Shown here piece after piece: positions 45,694 to 54,324 of a stretch of DNA of 64,000 bases (positions within the stretch are counted from its first letter, which is position 1; every line of letters starts with the position of its first letter). This DNA is from Alphaproteobacteria bacterium. Lineage in GTDB: Bacteria > Pseudomonadota > Alphaproteobacteria > SMXS01. Below the pieces are notes generated by a model, which ran no database searches, was not told where the DNA came from, and saw only the letters and a program-made list of their open reading frames with translations. Location: the NCBI GenBank assembly GCA_028284945.1, contig JANQQJ010000028.1, positions 1 through 64,000 of the forward strand, written 5' to 3'. The position numbers and the translations under genes were made by a program.

Positions 45694-46355
45694 GGCCGAA
45701 ACGACGAGAGAGACTGGACCTGCTGCCCGTCTGCGCCGAAGTTTTCAGGCGAAAGCCACGCTTCAAATGCCGTCTTCACCTGCGGCCATTCGCTGTCAAT
45801 GATGGAGAACCAGGCCGTGTCTCGGTTCTCGCCCTTCACGATCATGTCCTGACGGAACACGCCCTCGAACTGAAAGCCCAGCCGTTCAGCGGCCCGCTTT
45901 GAAGCGTCATTGCGGTTATTGCACTTCCACTCATAGCGGCGGTAGCCCAGATCATCGAAGATATGCCGCGCCAGAAGATACATCGCCTCTGTTGCCGCGG
46001 GAGTGCGCTTCAGCGAGGGCCCATAGATCACGCAGCCGATTTCAGCAGACGCAGACCCTGGCCTGATCCGCATATAGCTGGCGGTACCCAATGCAGCATG
46101 GGTGTCGGCGTCACGGATGATGTTGCTTTGCCACTTGCCGAGTCTCTGCCCGGCCTCAAATGCCTCAACCAGGGCGTCGACGGTGTCGAACGGTCCCAGG
46201 GGAACCCAGCGCCAGAGGTCCGCGTTCTCTGGGCCGCCAATCGCCGCGAACAAATCTTGCGCATCGCGCGCCAGATCGAGCGCGTCCACCCGCACAAAAC
46301 GGCCCGTCACGGAGGTAAGGTTCGGCCGCTTAAAGGTTCTGTCCAGATCACTCAC
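45690..46355 (-). CDS. GNAT-family N-acetyltransferase (RimJ/RimL-like)
   Basis: A 221-residue protein: LTSVTGRFVRVDALDL, ALGTASYMRIRPGSASAEIG, YGPSLKRTPAATEAMYLLARH and YEWKCNNRNDASKRAAERLGF, the usual pattern of RimJ/RimL-type acetyltransferases. GTG start. It would acetylate a protein N-terminus or small amine. The stop TAG overlaps the CTAG at the right end of repeat D1; the convergent MmcQ stop overlaps the left end. Confidence 0.87.
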   Translation of the reverse strand: MSDLDRTFKRPNLTSVTGRFVRVDALDLARDAQDLFAAIGGPENADLWRWVPLGPFDTVDALVEAFEAGQRLGKWQSNIIRDADTHAALGTASYMRIRPGSASAEIGCVIYGPSLKRTPAATEAMYLLARHIFDDLGYRRYEWKCNNRNDASKRAAERLGFQFEGVFRQDMIVKGENRDTAWFSIIDSEWPQVKTAFEAWLSPENFGADGQQVQSLSSFRP

Positions 46356-46395
46356 TGGGCCCAGCCCTCACATCGCTTCCGCACCAAAAGCAGTT

Positions 46396-47226
46396 TCAAG
46401 ACTGCTTCTCGGCTGCCTGCCGCCGTCTGATCAGCGCATCTTCGGTCAGTTTGAATGAAGCTGGATTATCCACGTCAATCGGGCCCCAGCTGTAATCCTG
46501 GATGATCGAATCGACCGTGACGCCAAGCCCGCGGCCGATCCGCGCCATCAGCGCATGTACGCCCACCGCTTTTAGTTTGTAGAGAATGAAGGGCATGATC
46601 CCGAAGGCTTTCAGGATCCGCATATGGCGCTTGCCGAACTGGCCACCGCCCTCAAAGACCTTCACGGCATTGAGCGCGTTTTCGTTACGCAGACCGTAGA
46701 GGTTGCACGCGGACCAGCCGCCATCCTTCAACTCATGAAAGGCCAGGCCGGGTTCCGGAAACTCCTTCAGCACCACATCGCGGCCGGTGAAAGATACAGC
46801 TACGTCGCCAGAACCGGCGCGAAACTGATCGACAAATTCACTCACAATTTCAGCGGTGTGGAGCGCGTTGTCACCAGTCGTTATGAACAGGGGCAGCGGG
46901 TTATCGATCACGTTGACCGCCGACAGAATACTGTCGGCAATATTGCCGCTGCTTTCCACAAAAGCCATCTTGCCTTCGTCCATCCATGCCGCGAGCTGCG
47001 GCACCGTCCGCAGCGAAGCCTCGGTCTCAATGGAAACGAAAATCCGGTCGAAGCGGCCTGTTTCGATCAGCACGCCGACGACCCGTTCCAGCATCACCAT
47101 ACCGTCGATGGTGACAAAACATTTGTGTGAGAGACCCTGAAGCTGAGCAACCGAATCTGCCGGGCCTTTTCGGCTGGCCGCCATGACAAGCGCGAGGATT
47201 CCCGGTTCGGTCTGTGAGTCAGCCAT
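46396..47226 (-). CDS. MobA-like NTP-transferase family protein
   Basis: A 276-residue nucleotidyltransferase: ILALVMAASRKGPADSVAQL then SHKCFVTIDGMVMLERVV, the sugar/cofactor nucleotide-transfer pattern. The middle has FITTGDNALHT, an aspartate site, and the end has IDVDNPASFKLTED. It probably makes a nucleotide-activated sugar or polyol-phosphate, and could serve the glycan genes at 41.9-45.2 kb. The ATG at 47226 replaces a longer frame lacking a ribosome site. Confidence 0.78.
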   Translation of the reverse strand: MADSQTEPGILALVMAASRKGPADSVAQLQGLSHKCFVTIDGMVMLERVVGVLIETGRFDRIFVSIETEASLRTVPQLAAWMDEGKMAFVESSGNIADSILSAVNVIDNPLPLFITTGDNALHTAEIVSEFVDQFRAGSGDVAVSFTGRDVVLKEFPEPGLAFHELKDGGWSACNLYGLRNENALNAVKVFEGGGQFGKRHMRILKAFGIMPFILYKLKAVGVHALMARIGRGLGVTVDSIIQDYSWGPIDVDNPASFKLTEDALIRRRQAAEKQS

Positions 47227-47257
47227 AAACGGACTTTCTATTGTTATTTTGAATGGG

Positions 47258-48664
47258 TCAGGCGACCCGGGAAATCGGTGTAGCGAGGTGTTCGGCGAGA
47301 TCGGCGATATAGACCAGGTCCGGCAGACGCTCAAGCGTATCACGCAGGTCCTTGGCCTGCGTCTCGCTTAGATGTCCACGGCAGCACTGGTCGAACTTCA
47401 GCCAGTATTCGTCCCACATGAAGGGAGCCTCCTTGCTGCCACGTGGCAGGCCGACGGCGGTTTCTAACACCCGCCCATCCTTGAGCGTCACGGTAACTTC
47501 TGTGGGAAACTGACTCTCCGGCAGATCAACGGTTTCGAGGTCCAGCAGGTCATAAACCTCACGGATTTCGGGCCGCATGACCGCTGCATCCGTGAAATCG
47601 TCCAATCCACAGGTCCCCTGAACAAGGATGCAGGCGATGGTGTATTCCTGGCTGAATTTGGCCTCCAGGCCGGTTTTCGGATCATGATGCATCAGGTTGT
47701 TCTGATGCAGTTGCGGCAGCCGGATTTTGAGTTTTTCGACATCGTCTTTGCCGAAGTCATGCTCGGCCATCAGGTCGAGCAACCCATCCATGGCGCGATG
47801 CGACACACCGCAGGACGGGAAGCGCTTAACCCTGAATTTATGCTCGGTAATCAGCAGCGGCTCACCGATGCTTTCGGTCTCATAGCGCAGGCTGTGACCA
47901 TGTTCGAAATTGGTCAGGCTGTCCCGCAGCTCCTCGTAGTCCGGGCCGACCATAAGCTTCTGCATGCCCGTTCGGCCTTCCATAACGCCCATGCCGGCGG
48001 ACATGCCTTCGCGCGCCAGGCTGGCGGCCATAATCCCTGCTTTGGCGGCAAGGCCCGCGTGCAGCGGTTTGGCCATCGTCCCGAACTGCGACATGAACCC
48101 CGCTGCCATGCTGGTGGAGAGCGAAAGCGCGCGGGCACAGCCATCGGCATCCAGCTTCAGCAATCGCGCGCAGGCTGCAGCAGCACCAACCGCGCCAACG
48201 GTACTTGTCGCGTGCCACCCGCGGTTCCGGTGGGGTGGATTGAGCCCCTGCCCGACCCGGCCCATGATCTGCAACCCGGCAATATAGGCGTCGATGCAGT
48301 CAGATCCAGATTTCCGCTCCTGCTCGCCAAGCGCCATAAGCGCCGGGACGAGAACGGTAGACGGATGGGTCTTGGAGGGATCGAAATTATCGTCGAAATC
48401 AAGGGCGTGACCGGCGGCCCCGTTCACCAGGGCCGCCCAGGGCGCCGCCACGCGTTTCGATTGGCCAGCCACCGCACAAGGGCCGGTTCCCCAGTCGGAC
48501 ACCACATTGAAGGCTTTGCACGCGACTGGCTCCGCCGCGCCGGGAATAATCACCGCGACCGTGTCGACAAATTCCCGGTGCGCCCAATCTCGCGCCTCGT
48601 CGGGCCACAGATTCGGTGTTTCAGCCAGCCATGTGCCGAAAGCTATCAGCGGATTGGCGGTCAT
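47258..48664 (-). CDS. MmgE/PrpD-family protein
   Basis: A 468-residue protein of the MmgE/PrpD superfamily: GHALDFDDNFDPSKTHPST near 85-103, GYHATST-like (RGWHATSTVGAVGAAAA), and a C-terminal swap domain. Known members are 2-methylcitrate dehydratase and cis-aconitate decarboxylase. The metal-free fold provides no direct indication of substrate. gggagg precedes the ATG. Lies 39 bases downstream of the E2 gene on the same strand, so may be co-transcribed with the dehydrogenase. Confidence 0.88.
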   Translation of the reverse strand: MTANPLIAFGTWLAETPNLWPDEARDWAHREFVDTVAVIIPGAAEPVACKAFNVVSDWGTGPCAVAGQSKRVAAPWAALVNGAAGHALDFDDNFDPSKTHPSTVLVPALMALGEQERKSGSDCIDAYIAGLQIMGRVGQGLNPPHRNRGWHATSTVGAVGAAAACARLLKLDADGCARALSLSTSMAAGFMSQFGTMAKPLHAGLAAKAGIMAASLAREGMSAGMGVMEGRTGMQKLMVGPDYEELRDSLTNFEHGHSLRYETESIGEPLLITEHKFRVKRFPSCGVSHRAMDGLLDLMAEHDFGKDDVEKLKIRLPQLHQNNLMHHDPKTGLEAKFSQEYTIACILVQGTCGLDDFTDAAVMRPEIREVYDLLDLETVDLPESQFPTEVTVTLKDGRVLETAVGLPRGSKEAPFMWDEYWLKFDQCCRGHLSETQAKDLRDTLERLPDLVYIADLAEHLATPISRVA

Positions 48665-48703
48665 GAGCGCCGTCCTCCCCTAAACGTTAAGGGGGAGTAT
48701 ACC

Positions 48704-50242
48704 CTAAATGACCAGCGCCAACGGCTCTTCAAGCAGGTCCTTGAACGCCTCAAGGAAGCGCGCGCCCAGAGCACCATCGATCGCCCGGTGATCACACGAC
48801 ATGGTCACCGTCATGACGGTCGCGACAGCGGGGGCGCCATTGCGGGCCACAATACGTTCTTCGCCCGACCCAACAGCCAGAATGGCGGCCTGCGGCGGAT
48901 TGATGACCGCATCGAAGTTGCGAATGCCCAACATACCCATATTGGAAATACTGAACGTTCCGCCCTGGATCTCATCAAGCGAAAGCTTTCCGGAACGGGC
49001 GCGCGTCGCAAGATCCTTGGTTTCAGCCGCGATCTCGTGAATCGACTTGGTGTCTGCCGCCCGGACGATCGGCGTGATCAAGCCGCCATCGAGCGCAACG
49101 GCCATCGAGATATCTGCGTGCTGGAACATATGGATGCCGTCGTCATGCCATTGCACGTTACATTCCGGCACCTGCTTCAGCGCCAGTGCAGCAGCGCGGA
49201 TGATGAAGTCATTCACCGAGGCTTTGGCGTCGGCGCCGGCATTCACCTTGGCACGGCGCGCCAACAGACGGTCCAGTTCGACATCTACCGTCAGATAGAT
49301 ATGCGGGATGCTGGACTTGGCTTCCGTCAGACGGCGCGCAATGGTCTTGCGCATATTGTTGAGTTCGATGAGCTGATAGGGATTTTCGCCTGGCACAACC
49401 GGCGCAGCAGACGCGCCCGAGGCAGCCCGTTCAACATCTTCCTTGGTGATGCGGCCACCCTTGCCGGTTCCCTGCACCGTGGCCAGATCGATATTGTGTT
49501 CCTTGGCCAGTTTTCGAACGGCAGGTGTGGTCCGGACATCTTCGTTGACGGCAGCGGGCGCAGCGTCTCCGCCACCAGATTCTGCGTGGGCTTTCACGTC
49601 GTCTTCGGAAATCCGGCCACCACGGCCACTGCCGGTTACATCGGCAATATCGATACCCAATTCCTTGGCCAATTTCTTGGCGCGCGGAGAGGCGCGGACG
49701 CGGCCTTTCTCCTTTGCAGGTTCGCCGCCACCGGACTGTTGCTCGTCAAAATAGGCTTGAACATCCCTGTCGGAAATTCGCTTACCCGAAGTCGGCACCT
49801 CGGCGATATCGACACCCAGCTCTTTGGCCAGCTTCTTGGCCCGGGGCGATGCCTTCACATCGGCTTGAGCCGCTTTCTTTGCAGGTGCTGAGGCCTCAGC
49901 CGCTTCTGCTTTGTCTTCCTTTTTCCTTGCCTCGACACGGCCCACCGCGATCGATTTGAAATTCGCAACGAAATCTTCAATCGCCGCATCGTCTGCGTCC
50001 TCAGGCGCGACGACGCCCAGCAAGCCGCCCACAGCGATCACATCGCCTTCACCCGCGACCTGCTTACGCAAGACGCCTTCAAGATCGGCTTCGACTTCGT
50101 TCGCTATCTTTTCCGTCTCGACATCCATGATCACCTGGCCCTTGGTGATCGCTTCACCTTCGGCGACATGCCACTTGGCCAGCGTACCCTCTGACATTTC
50201 GAGGCCCCATTTGGGCATGGCGATCGCTTTGATGTCGGCCAT
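48704..50242 (-). CDS. E2 acyltransferase of 2-oxoacid/acetoin dehydrogenase with three E3-binding domains
   Basis: A 512-residue E2. Lipoyl domain 1-78 (lipoyl lysine K45 in VETEKIANEVEA); Ala/Lys-rich linker; then three peripheral-subunit-binding domains at ~129-164 (ASPRAKKLAKELGVDI), ~182-218 (ASPRAKKLAKELGIDI) and ~236-272 (TTPAVRKLAKEHNIDL). The second and third keep GxGxGGRI; the first has only SGKRIS. The catalytic domain (288-512) has HxxxDG at H485-D489. It transfers the acyl group to CoA. Most E2s carry a single such domain, so the triplication is unusual. It lies downstream of E1 alpha and beta (AcoAB-like); no E3 is in the window. Confidence 0.92.
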   Translation of the reverse strand: MADIKAIAMPKWGLEMSEGTLAKWHVAEGEAITKGQVIMDVETEKIANEVEADLEGVLRKQVAGEGDVIAVGGLLGVVAPEDADDAAIEDFVANFKSIAVGRVEARKKEDKAEAAEASAPAKKAAQADVKASPRAKKLAKELGVDIAEVPTSGKRISDRDVQAYFDEQQSGGGEPAKEKGRVRASPRAKKLAKELGIDIADVTGSGRGGRISEDDVKAHAESGGGDAAPAAVNEDVRTTPAVRKLAKEHNIDLATVQGTGKGGRITKEDVERAASGASAAPVVPGENPYQLIELNNMRKTIARRLTEAKSSIPHIYLTVDVELDRLLARRAKVNAGADAKASVNDFIIRAAALALKQVPECNVQWHDDGIHMFQHADISMAVALDGGLITPIVRAADTKSIHEIAAETKDLATRARSGKLSLDEIQGGTFSISNMGMLGIRNFDAVINPPQAAILAVGSGEERIVARNGAPAVATVMTVTMSCDHRAIDGALGARFLEAFKDLLEEPLALVI

Positions 50243-50293
50243 GACGGTTTCTCCTTCTCTAACTGTCTTCGCTTCGCTGTTTAGAACGGCAAA

Positions 50294-50323
50294 GCCCCGA
50301 GGGATGTTTTATTCCCCCGGGGC
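50294..50323 (-). terminator. hairpin between E1 beta and E2 genes
   Basis: Arms gccccgaggg (50294-50303) and cccccggggc (50314-50323), one mismatch, loop of ten. On the minus strand it follows the E1 beta stop and precedes the E2 start by ~50 bases. It lacks a run of T, so it is more likely a processing or attenuation hairpin than a full stop. Confidence 0.5.
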
Positions 50324-50347
50324 GGCCAGACAAATCAAACGCTAGCC

Positions 50348-51358
50348 TTAGTAATCAAGCGTTCTGCGGATTGCTGCTTCGATTTCATCCGTGCTGGGCA
50401 GGAATTCCTGCTCCAGATTGGGGGCGAACGGCACAGGTGAGTGCGCCGACGTCACCATCTCGATCGGGGCGTCCAGGAAATCAAAGCCCTTCTGCGCGAC
50501 CATCGCGGAAATGTCCGATGCGACGGAACAGCGCGGTGTCGATTCGTCAACCAGCACCAACCGGCCGGTCTTTTCAACACTGGCCAGGATCGCATCTTCA
50601 TCCAGTGGAGACGTCGTCCGCGGATCGACCACATCACAGGTAATGCCATCGTCGGCAAGACCATCGACGACAGTCTCGGCGAAATGAACCATCCGGCCTA
50701 AGGCCACGACGGTGCAATCATCGCCTTCACGCGAGACCGAGGCCACGCCGAACGGAATGCCTTCGTCGCCTTCCGGCACCTCACCCGAAACACCGAACAA
50801 CGCCTTGTGATCAAAGAAGATCACCGGATCATCATCGCGCATCGCCGTCAGCATCAAGCCCTTCACATCTGCCGGCTTCGACGGAACCACCACTTTCACC
50901 CCCGGAATGTGGGTGATAATCGGGTAGATCGCCTGGGAGTGCTGTGCCGCAGCCGAGAGACCAGCGCCATAGGCTGTCCGAAGCACCATGGGCGTCCGTG
51001 CCGTCCCACCGAACATGTACCTGAACTTCGCCGACTGGTTCATGATCTGATCCAGGCAGTAGCCGATAAAGTCAGCGAACATGATTTCGACGACCGGACG
51101 CAGGCCACCAAGTGCCGCGCCTGCAGCAGCGCCGACAATCGCGGCTTCACTGATCGGCGTGTCGATGAACCGGTTCTCACCGTAACGGGCGTGGAACTGC
51201 GGATAGGTGCCGAAGATACCGCTTTGGTTGTCGCGTTCCCCGGACGAACCGCCGGCACCACCGGCGACATCTTCACCCATAATGATCGTGGTTTCGTCAC
51301 GATCCATTTCAATCATCAAGGCTTCGGAGATCGCCTCGCGATAAGTCATTACTGGCAT
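50348..51358 (-). CDS. 2-oxoacid/acetoin dehydrogenase E1 component, beta subunit (AcoB-like)
   Basis: A 336-residue transketolase-pyrimidine-domain protein: MTYREAISEALMIEMDRDETTIIMGEDVAGG (start), FADFIGYCLDQIMNQSAKFRYM and DEDAILASVEKTGRLVLVDE. It pairs with the alpha subunit to form thiamine-dependent E1. Length and motifs fit AcoB or the pyruvate dehydrogenase beta chain. ATG at 51358; 18 bases follow the E1 alpha stop. Confidence 0.92.
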   Translation of the reverse strand: MPVMTYREAISEALMIEMDRDETTIIMGEDVAGGAGGSSGERDNQSGIFGTYPQFHARYGENRFIDTPISEAAIVGAAAGAALGGLRPVVEIMFADFIGYCLDQIMNQSAKFRYMFGGTARTPMVLRTAYGAGLSAAAQHSQAIYPIITHIPGVKVVVPSKPADVKGLMLTAMRDDDPVIFFDHKALFGVSGEVPEGDEGIPFGVASVSREGDDCTVVALGRMVHFAETVVDGLADDGITCDVVDPRTTSPLDEDAILASVEKTGRLVLVDESTPRCSVASDISAMVAQKGFDFLDAPIEMVTSAHSPVPFAPNLEQEFLPSTDEIEAAIRRTLDY

Positions 51359-51376
51359 GATGATACTCCCCGGGCC

Positions 51377-52351
51377 TTAGTAAGAAATGTAGACGTTTTT
51401 GGTGACCTCGGACGGATCCGGGAACGGCGCCGCCATGGCCTCTTCGACCGCCTCATCAATCAGCTGAAGCACTTCAGCATCAATCGCATCGAGATCAGCG
51501 GCGTCCAGAAGCGCCGCCTCAGTCACCTTGGCACGGAAGTTCTTCAGGCAGTCCAGGTTCTCGCGGGCATCTTCGACTTCACCCTTGGCGCGGTAGCGCT
51601 GCGGATCGCCTTCAAAGTGGCCGAAGAACCGCAGACACTCAAACTCGAGCGCCGTCGGGCCACCGCCGGAGCGTGCACGCTCGGCGGCTTCGCCGAACAT
51701 CTCATAGACCTGGAAGAAATCGGTGCCATCACCCTTGGCGGCCGGCATGCCGAAGCCTTCAGCCCGGCGGACCATATCGGTCTTGCCGCCACCCACGGCA
51801 TAAGCAGGCGCGGTCTGTTCGGAATAGCCGTTGTTTTCAAAGACGAAGATCACCGGCAGGTTCAACATGACAGCCATGTTCATGGCTTCAAAGACCGGAC
51901 CGGAGTTACAGCTGCCGTCACCGGCGAGCGCCACGGCGACTTCGCCCTTACCACGGTTCCGGAATGCAATACCCGCGCCCATGGCGATGGGCGGGCCACC
52001 ACCGACAATGCCGTTTGCGCCCAGCATGCCTTTGGTCAGGTCGGCGATATGCATCGATCCGCCCTTGCCGCCGCACAGGCCGGTCGCGCGGCCAAAAATC
52101 TCTGCCATCATGCCTTTGACATCACAGCCCTTGGCGATGCAATGGCCATGGCCGCGATGGGTGCTGGTAATGGCATCGGAATCATTCAGGTTTTCACAAA
52201 CGCCGACAGCGATTGCCTCCTGACCTGAATACAAGTGCGTAAAGCCGGGGATCTGACCTTTCGGGATCTCTTCATGAAGCCGATCCTCAAATTCGCGGAT
52301 CGTTTTCATCTGGCGATAGGCACGGAGAAGTTCGTCGCGTGATAACTGCAA
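51377..52351 (-). CDS. 2-oxoacid/acetoin dehydrogenase E1 component, alpha subunit (AcoA-like)
   Basis: A 324-residue thiamine-diphosphate enzyme. The TPP/Mg motif is GDGSCNSGPVF...FVFENN near 142-171; STHRGHGHCIAKG and GKGGSMHIADL are typical. AcoA-like enzymes oxidise acetoin or a 2-oxoacid and hand the acyl group to the lipoyl arm of E2. First gene of the E1a-E1b-E2 operon. The exact substrate (acetoin, pyruvate or a branched oxoacid) cannot be told from the sequence alone. Confidence 0.91.
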   Translation of the reverse strand: MQLSRDELLRAYRQMKTIREFEDRLHEEIPKGQIPGFTHLYSGQEAIAVGVCENLNDSDAITSTHRGHGHCIAKGCDVKGMMAEIFGRATGLCGGKGGSMHIADLTKGMLGANGIVGGGPPIAMGAGIAFRNRGKGEVAVALAGDGSCNSGPVFEAMNMAVMLNLPVIFVFENNGYSEQTAPAYAVGGGKTDMVRRAEGFGMPAAKGDGTDFFQVYEMFGEAAERARSGGGPTALEFECLRFFGHFEGDPQRYRAKGEVEDARENLDCLKNFRAKVTEAALLDAADLDAIDAEVLQLIDEAVEEAMAAPFPDPSEVTKNVYISY

Positions 52352-52530
52352 GTGATGTCTCCCTCATCGATTGACCCGCCCCTGTTTGAGTCTGACCCTG
52401 AGCGGGGAGCGGAATAGTGGCGAGGCCGGAAAGCCCGGTCAAGCGCCGATTGTGGCGCGGAACATACCATAGTCGCTATGGCGGTCTAGGTTAAACAATC
52501 ACCTATGACGGTTCACGCCGAAGGCAAGAA

Positions 52531-52557
52531 AAAGGGCGGCCTTTGGAACCGCCCTTT
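52531..52557 (-). terminator. Rho-independent terminator of SDR gene
   Basis: Arms aaagggcgg (52531-52539) and ccgcccttt (52549-52557), nine-base loop; on the minus strand followed by a T-rich tract. It lies 25 bases beyond the stop of the SDR at 52582. The adjoining sequence to 52352 holds no gene and probably the E1 alpha promoter. Confidence 0.82.
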
Positions 52558-52581
52558 CCCTTTCATAAGCCAAAGCAGGTC

Positions 52582-53349
52582 TTAGAACTTGGTGCGCTTG
52601 GTCTGACCACCGTCAACCGTGACGTTAACGCCGGTAACCCAGCTGGCCAGCGGGCTCAGCAGGAAGACGATGACATTGGCCACCTCTTCCGGCGTGCCGT
52701 AACGGCCCATGGCAATTGTCGACAGAACCTGATCATAGAACGGCTTCATGTTCTGCTTGATCATGTCCCAGTCGCCGCCTTCGAAATAGATCGACCCCGG
52801 CGAAACGACGTTCACATTGATGCCCTGCGGCGCCAGGAACTGGGCAAGGTTGGACCCATAGTTCACAACCGCGGACTTGATCGAGCTGTAGGACTGCGGC
52901 GCGGCGAAAAATTCACCGGCCGCTGTCGTCGCCATAAACACCATGGCGCCCTTGGATTCGGCCAGGAACGGCGTCACCGCCTCGGCACCGGCAACGGTGC
53001 CCATGATGTCGGCCTTGAAGTTGTTTTCCCAGTTATGGCCCCAGTTATTCGGATCGAAACCGCCACCAGCGGAAACGTTGGGGACGAACATATCGAGCCC
53101 GCCAAGCTCTTCCGCTGTTGCCTTCAGCCACGCGACATAGTTTTCAGTGTCCATGACATCGACGGTGCCGCCGACGACCTTGACGCCACCGGCCGAAAGC
53201 TCGGCAACCGCTGCATCAACTTCTTCCTGATTACGGGCGCAGATGCCGACATTGACACCTTCTTCAACCAGCAGATTGACGACCCGGCGGCCAATACCCT
53301 TGGTCGAGCCGGTGACAATCGCGTTTTTACCTTTGATACCCAGATCCAT
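52582..53349 (-). CDS. short-chain dehydrogenase/reductase (SDR)
   Basis: A 255-residue SDR: TGSTKGIG near 12-19, active-site YSSIK near 155-159 with AAGEFF preceding, and a C-terminal GVNVTVDGGQTKRTKF. ATG at 53349. The middle sequence (NVSAGGGFDPNNWG) replaces the NNAG motif usual in the classical group, so it may prefer a divergent cofactor or substrate. It lies downstream of another SDR on the same strand (56 bases), possibly in one operon. Confidence 0.87.
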   Translation of the reverse strand: MDLGIKGKNAIVTGSTKGIGRRVVNLLVEEGVNVGICARNQEEVDAAVAELSAGGVKVVGGTVDVMDTENYVAWLKATAEELGGLDMFVPNVSAGGGFDPNNWGHNWENNFKADIMGTVAGAEAVTPFLAESKGAMVFMATTAAGEFFAAPQSYSSIKSAVVNYGSNLAQFLAPQGINVNVVSPGSIYFEGGDWDMIKQNMKPFYDQVLSTIAMGRYGTPEEVANVIVFLLSPLASWVTGVNVTVDGGQTKRTKF

Positions 53350-53404
53350 AAGTCTGTCTCCTGTTTAGATTTTATTGTGTGAAGTCTTTGAACTGTTCTG
53401 CGGG

Positions 53405-54184
53405 TTATTCGGCAGCGGCTGCCATCTCGTGCGGCTTGGGCAACCGGCCCAGCGATGCACCGCCATTGAGCTGGATATTCTGGCCGGAAACGAAGGACTG
53501 ATCGCTGCAGAGGAACAACACGCCATTGGCGATATCGTCGACCGTGCAAATCCGGCCCATCGCCGTTTCTCGAGCGAACGCGCCTTCGATGTCGAGGCCC
53601 GGCGCGCCGAAGAACGGCTCGGTCATCGGCGTGCGGGTAAAGCCTGGGCTGAACGAATTAACCTTGATGCCTCGTGCGCCATATTCAACGGCAGCAACAC
53701 GGACCACCTGATCGGCACCGGCCTTGGTACCGGAATAGATCGCCATACCGGGACCGGCATGGAACGCCGTCAGGGTCGACGCGGTGGCAATCGACCCGCC
53801 ATCATTCATGATCTCTGCCATATAGCGGATGAACAGGATCGTGCCGACAAAATGGATCATCGTGCCGGGTAGGATTTCTTCTGTCGTCAGCTCGGCAATG
53901 GCACCGCCGACATTGATGCCGGCACAGTTGACGGCAATGTCGATCTTGCCATGTGAATCGGCGGCAGCTTGTGCCAGCGCCTTGATGTCGTCTTCCTTGC
54001 CGATGTCACATGCAACGGCCGTGCCGCCGATATCGGCGGCCAGCGCCTGAAGCGATTCCAGATTGCGCGCGGCAACAACCACCTTGGCGCCCTCGCCCGC
54101 AAGCCTGCGCGCAACGGTTTCACCAATACCGCCGGGTGACGACGCACCCGTAACAACAGCAACTTTGCCGTCAAGCATTCCCAT
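53405..54184 (-). CDS. short-chain dehydrogenase/reductase (SDR)
   Basis: A 259-residue classical SDR: TGASSPGGIG near 12-21 (two residues longer than the usual TGxxxGIG loop), NCAG in place of NNAG, catalytic YSGTK near 155-159 and GQNIQLNGGASL near the end. Divergent from the ferredoxin reductase gene, 140 bases apart. Substrate unknown. Confidence 0.87.
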   Translation of the reverse strand: MGMLDGKVAVVTGASSPGGIGETVARRLAGEGAKVVVAARNLESLQALAADIGGTAVACDIGKEDDIKALAQAAADSHGKIDIAVNCAGINVGGAIAELTTEEILPGTMIHFVGTILFIRYMAEIMNDGGSIATASTLTAFHAGPGMAIYSGTKAGADQVVRVAAVEYGARGIKVNSFSPGFTRTPMTEPFFGAPGLDIEGAFARETAMGRICTVDDIANGVLFLCSDQSFVSGQNIQLNGGASLGRLPKPHEMAAAAE

Positions 54185-54324
54185 TGTGATCTCCCCCTGA
54201 GAAGTCGAAGTTTAGTCTTGGCGGGCAGCCATAACATAGATTTTTTGGCCCGAACAGGATAAGAGGCCTGCACGCAGTCAATTAGGGCGAACGGCCCGCG
54301 TGGCCAGAACATCATGAGAGAAAC

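Noticed and set aside
47684-49891. A 735-residue plus-strand open frame opposite the MmgE/PrpD and E2 genes.
   Set aside because: It is antisense to two well-supported genes; its composition is the mirror of GC-rich codon bias and contains no recognisable domain.
50807-52228. A 473-residue plus-strand open frame opposite E1 alpha and E1 beta.
   Set aside because: Same reason: complete antisense overlap with clear thiamine-enzyme genes and no protein signature.
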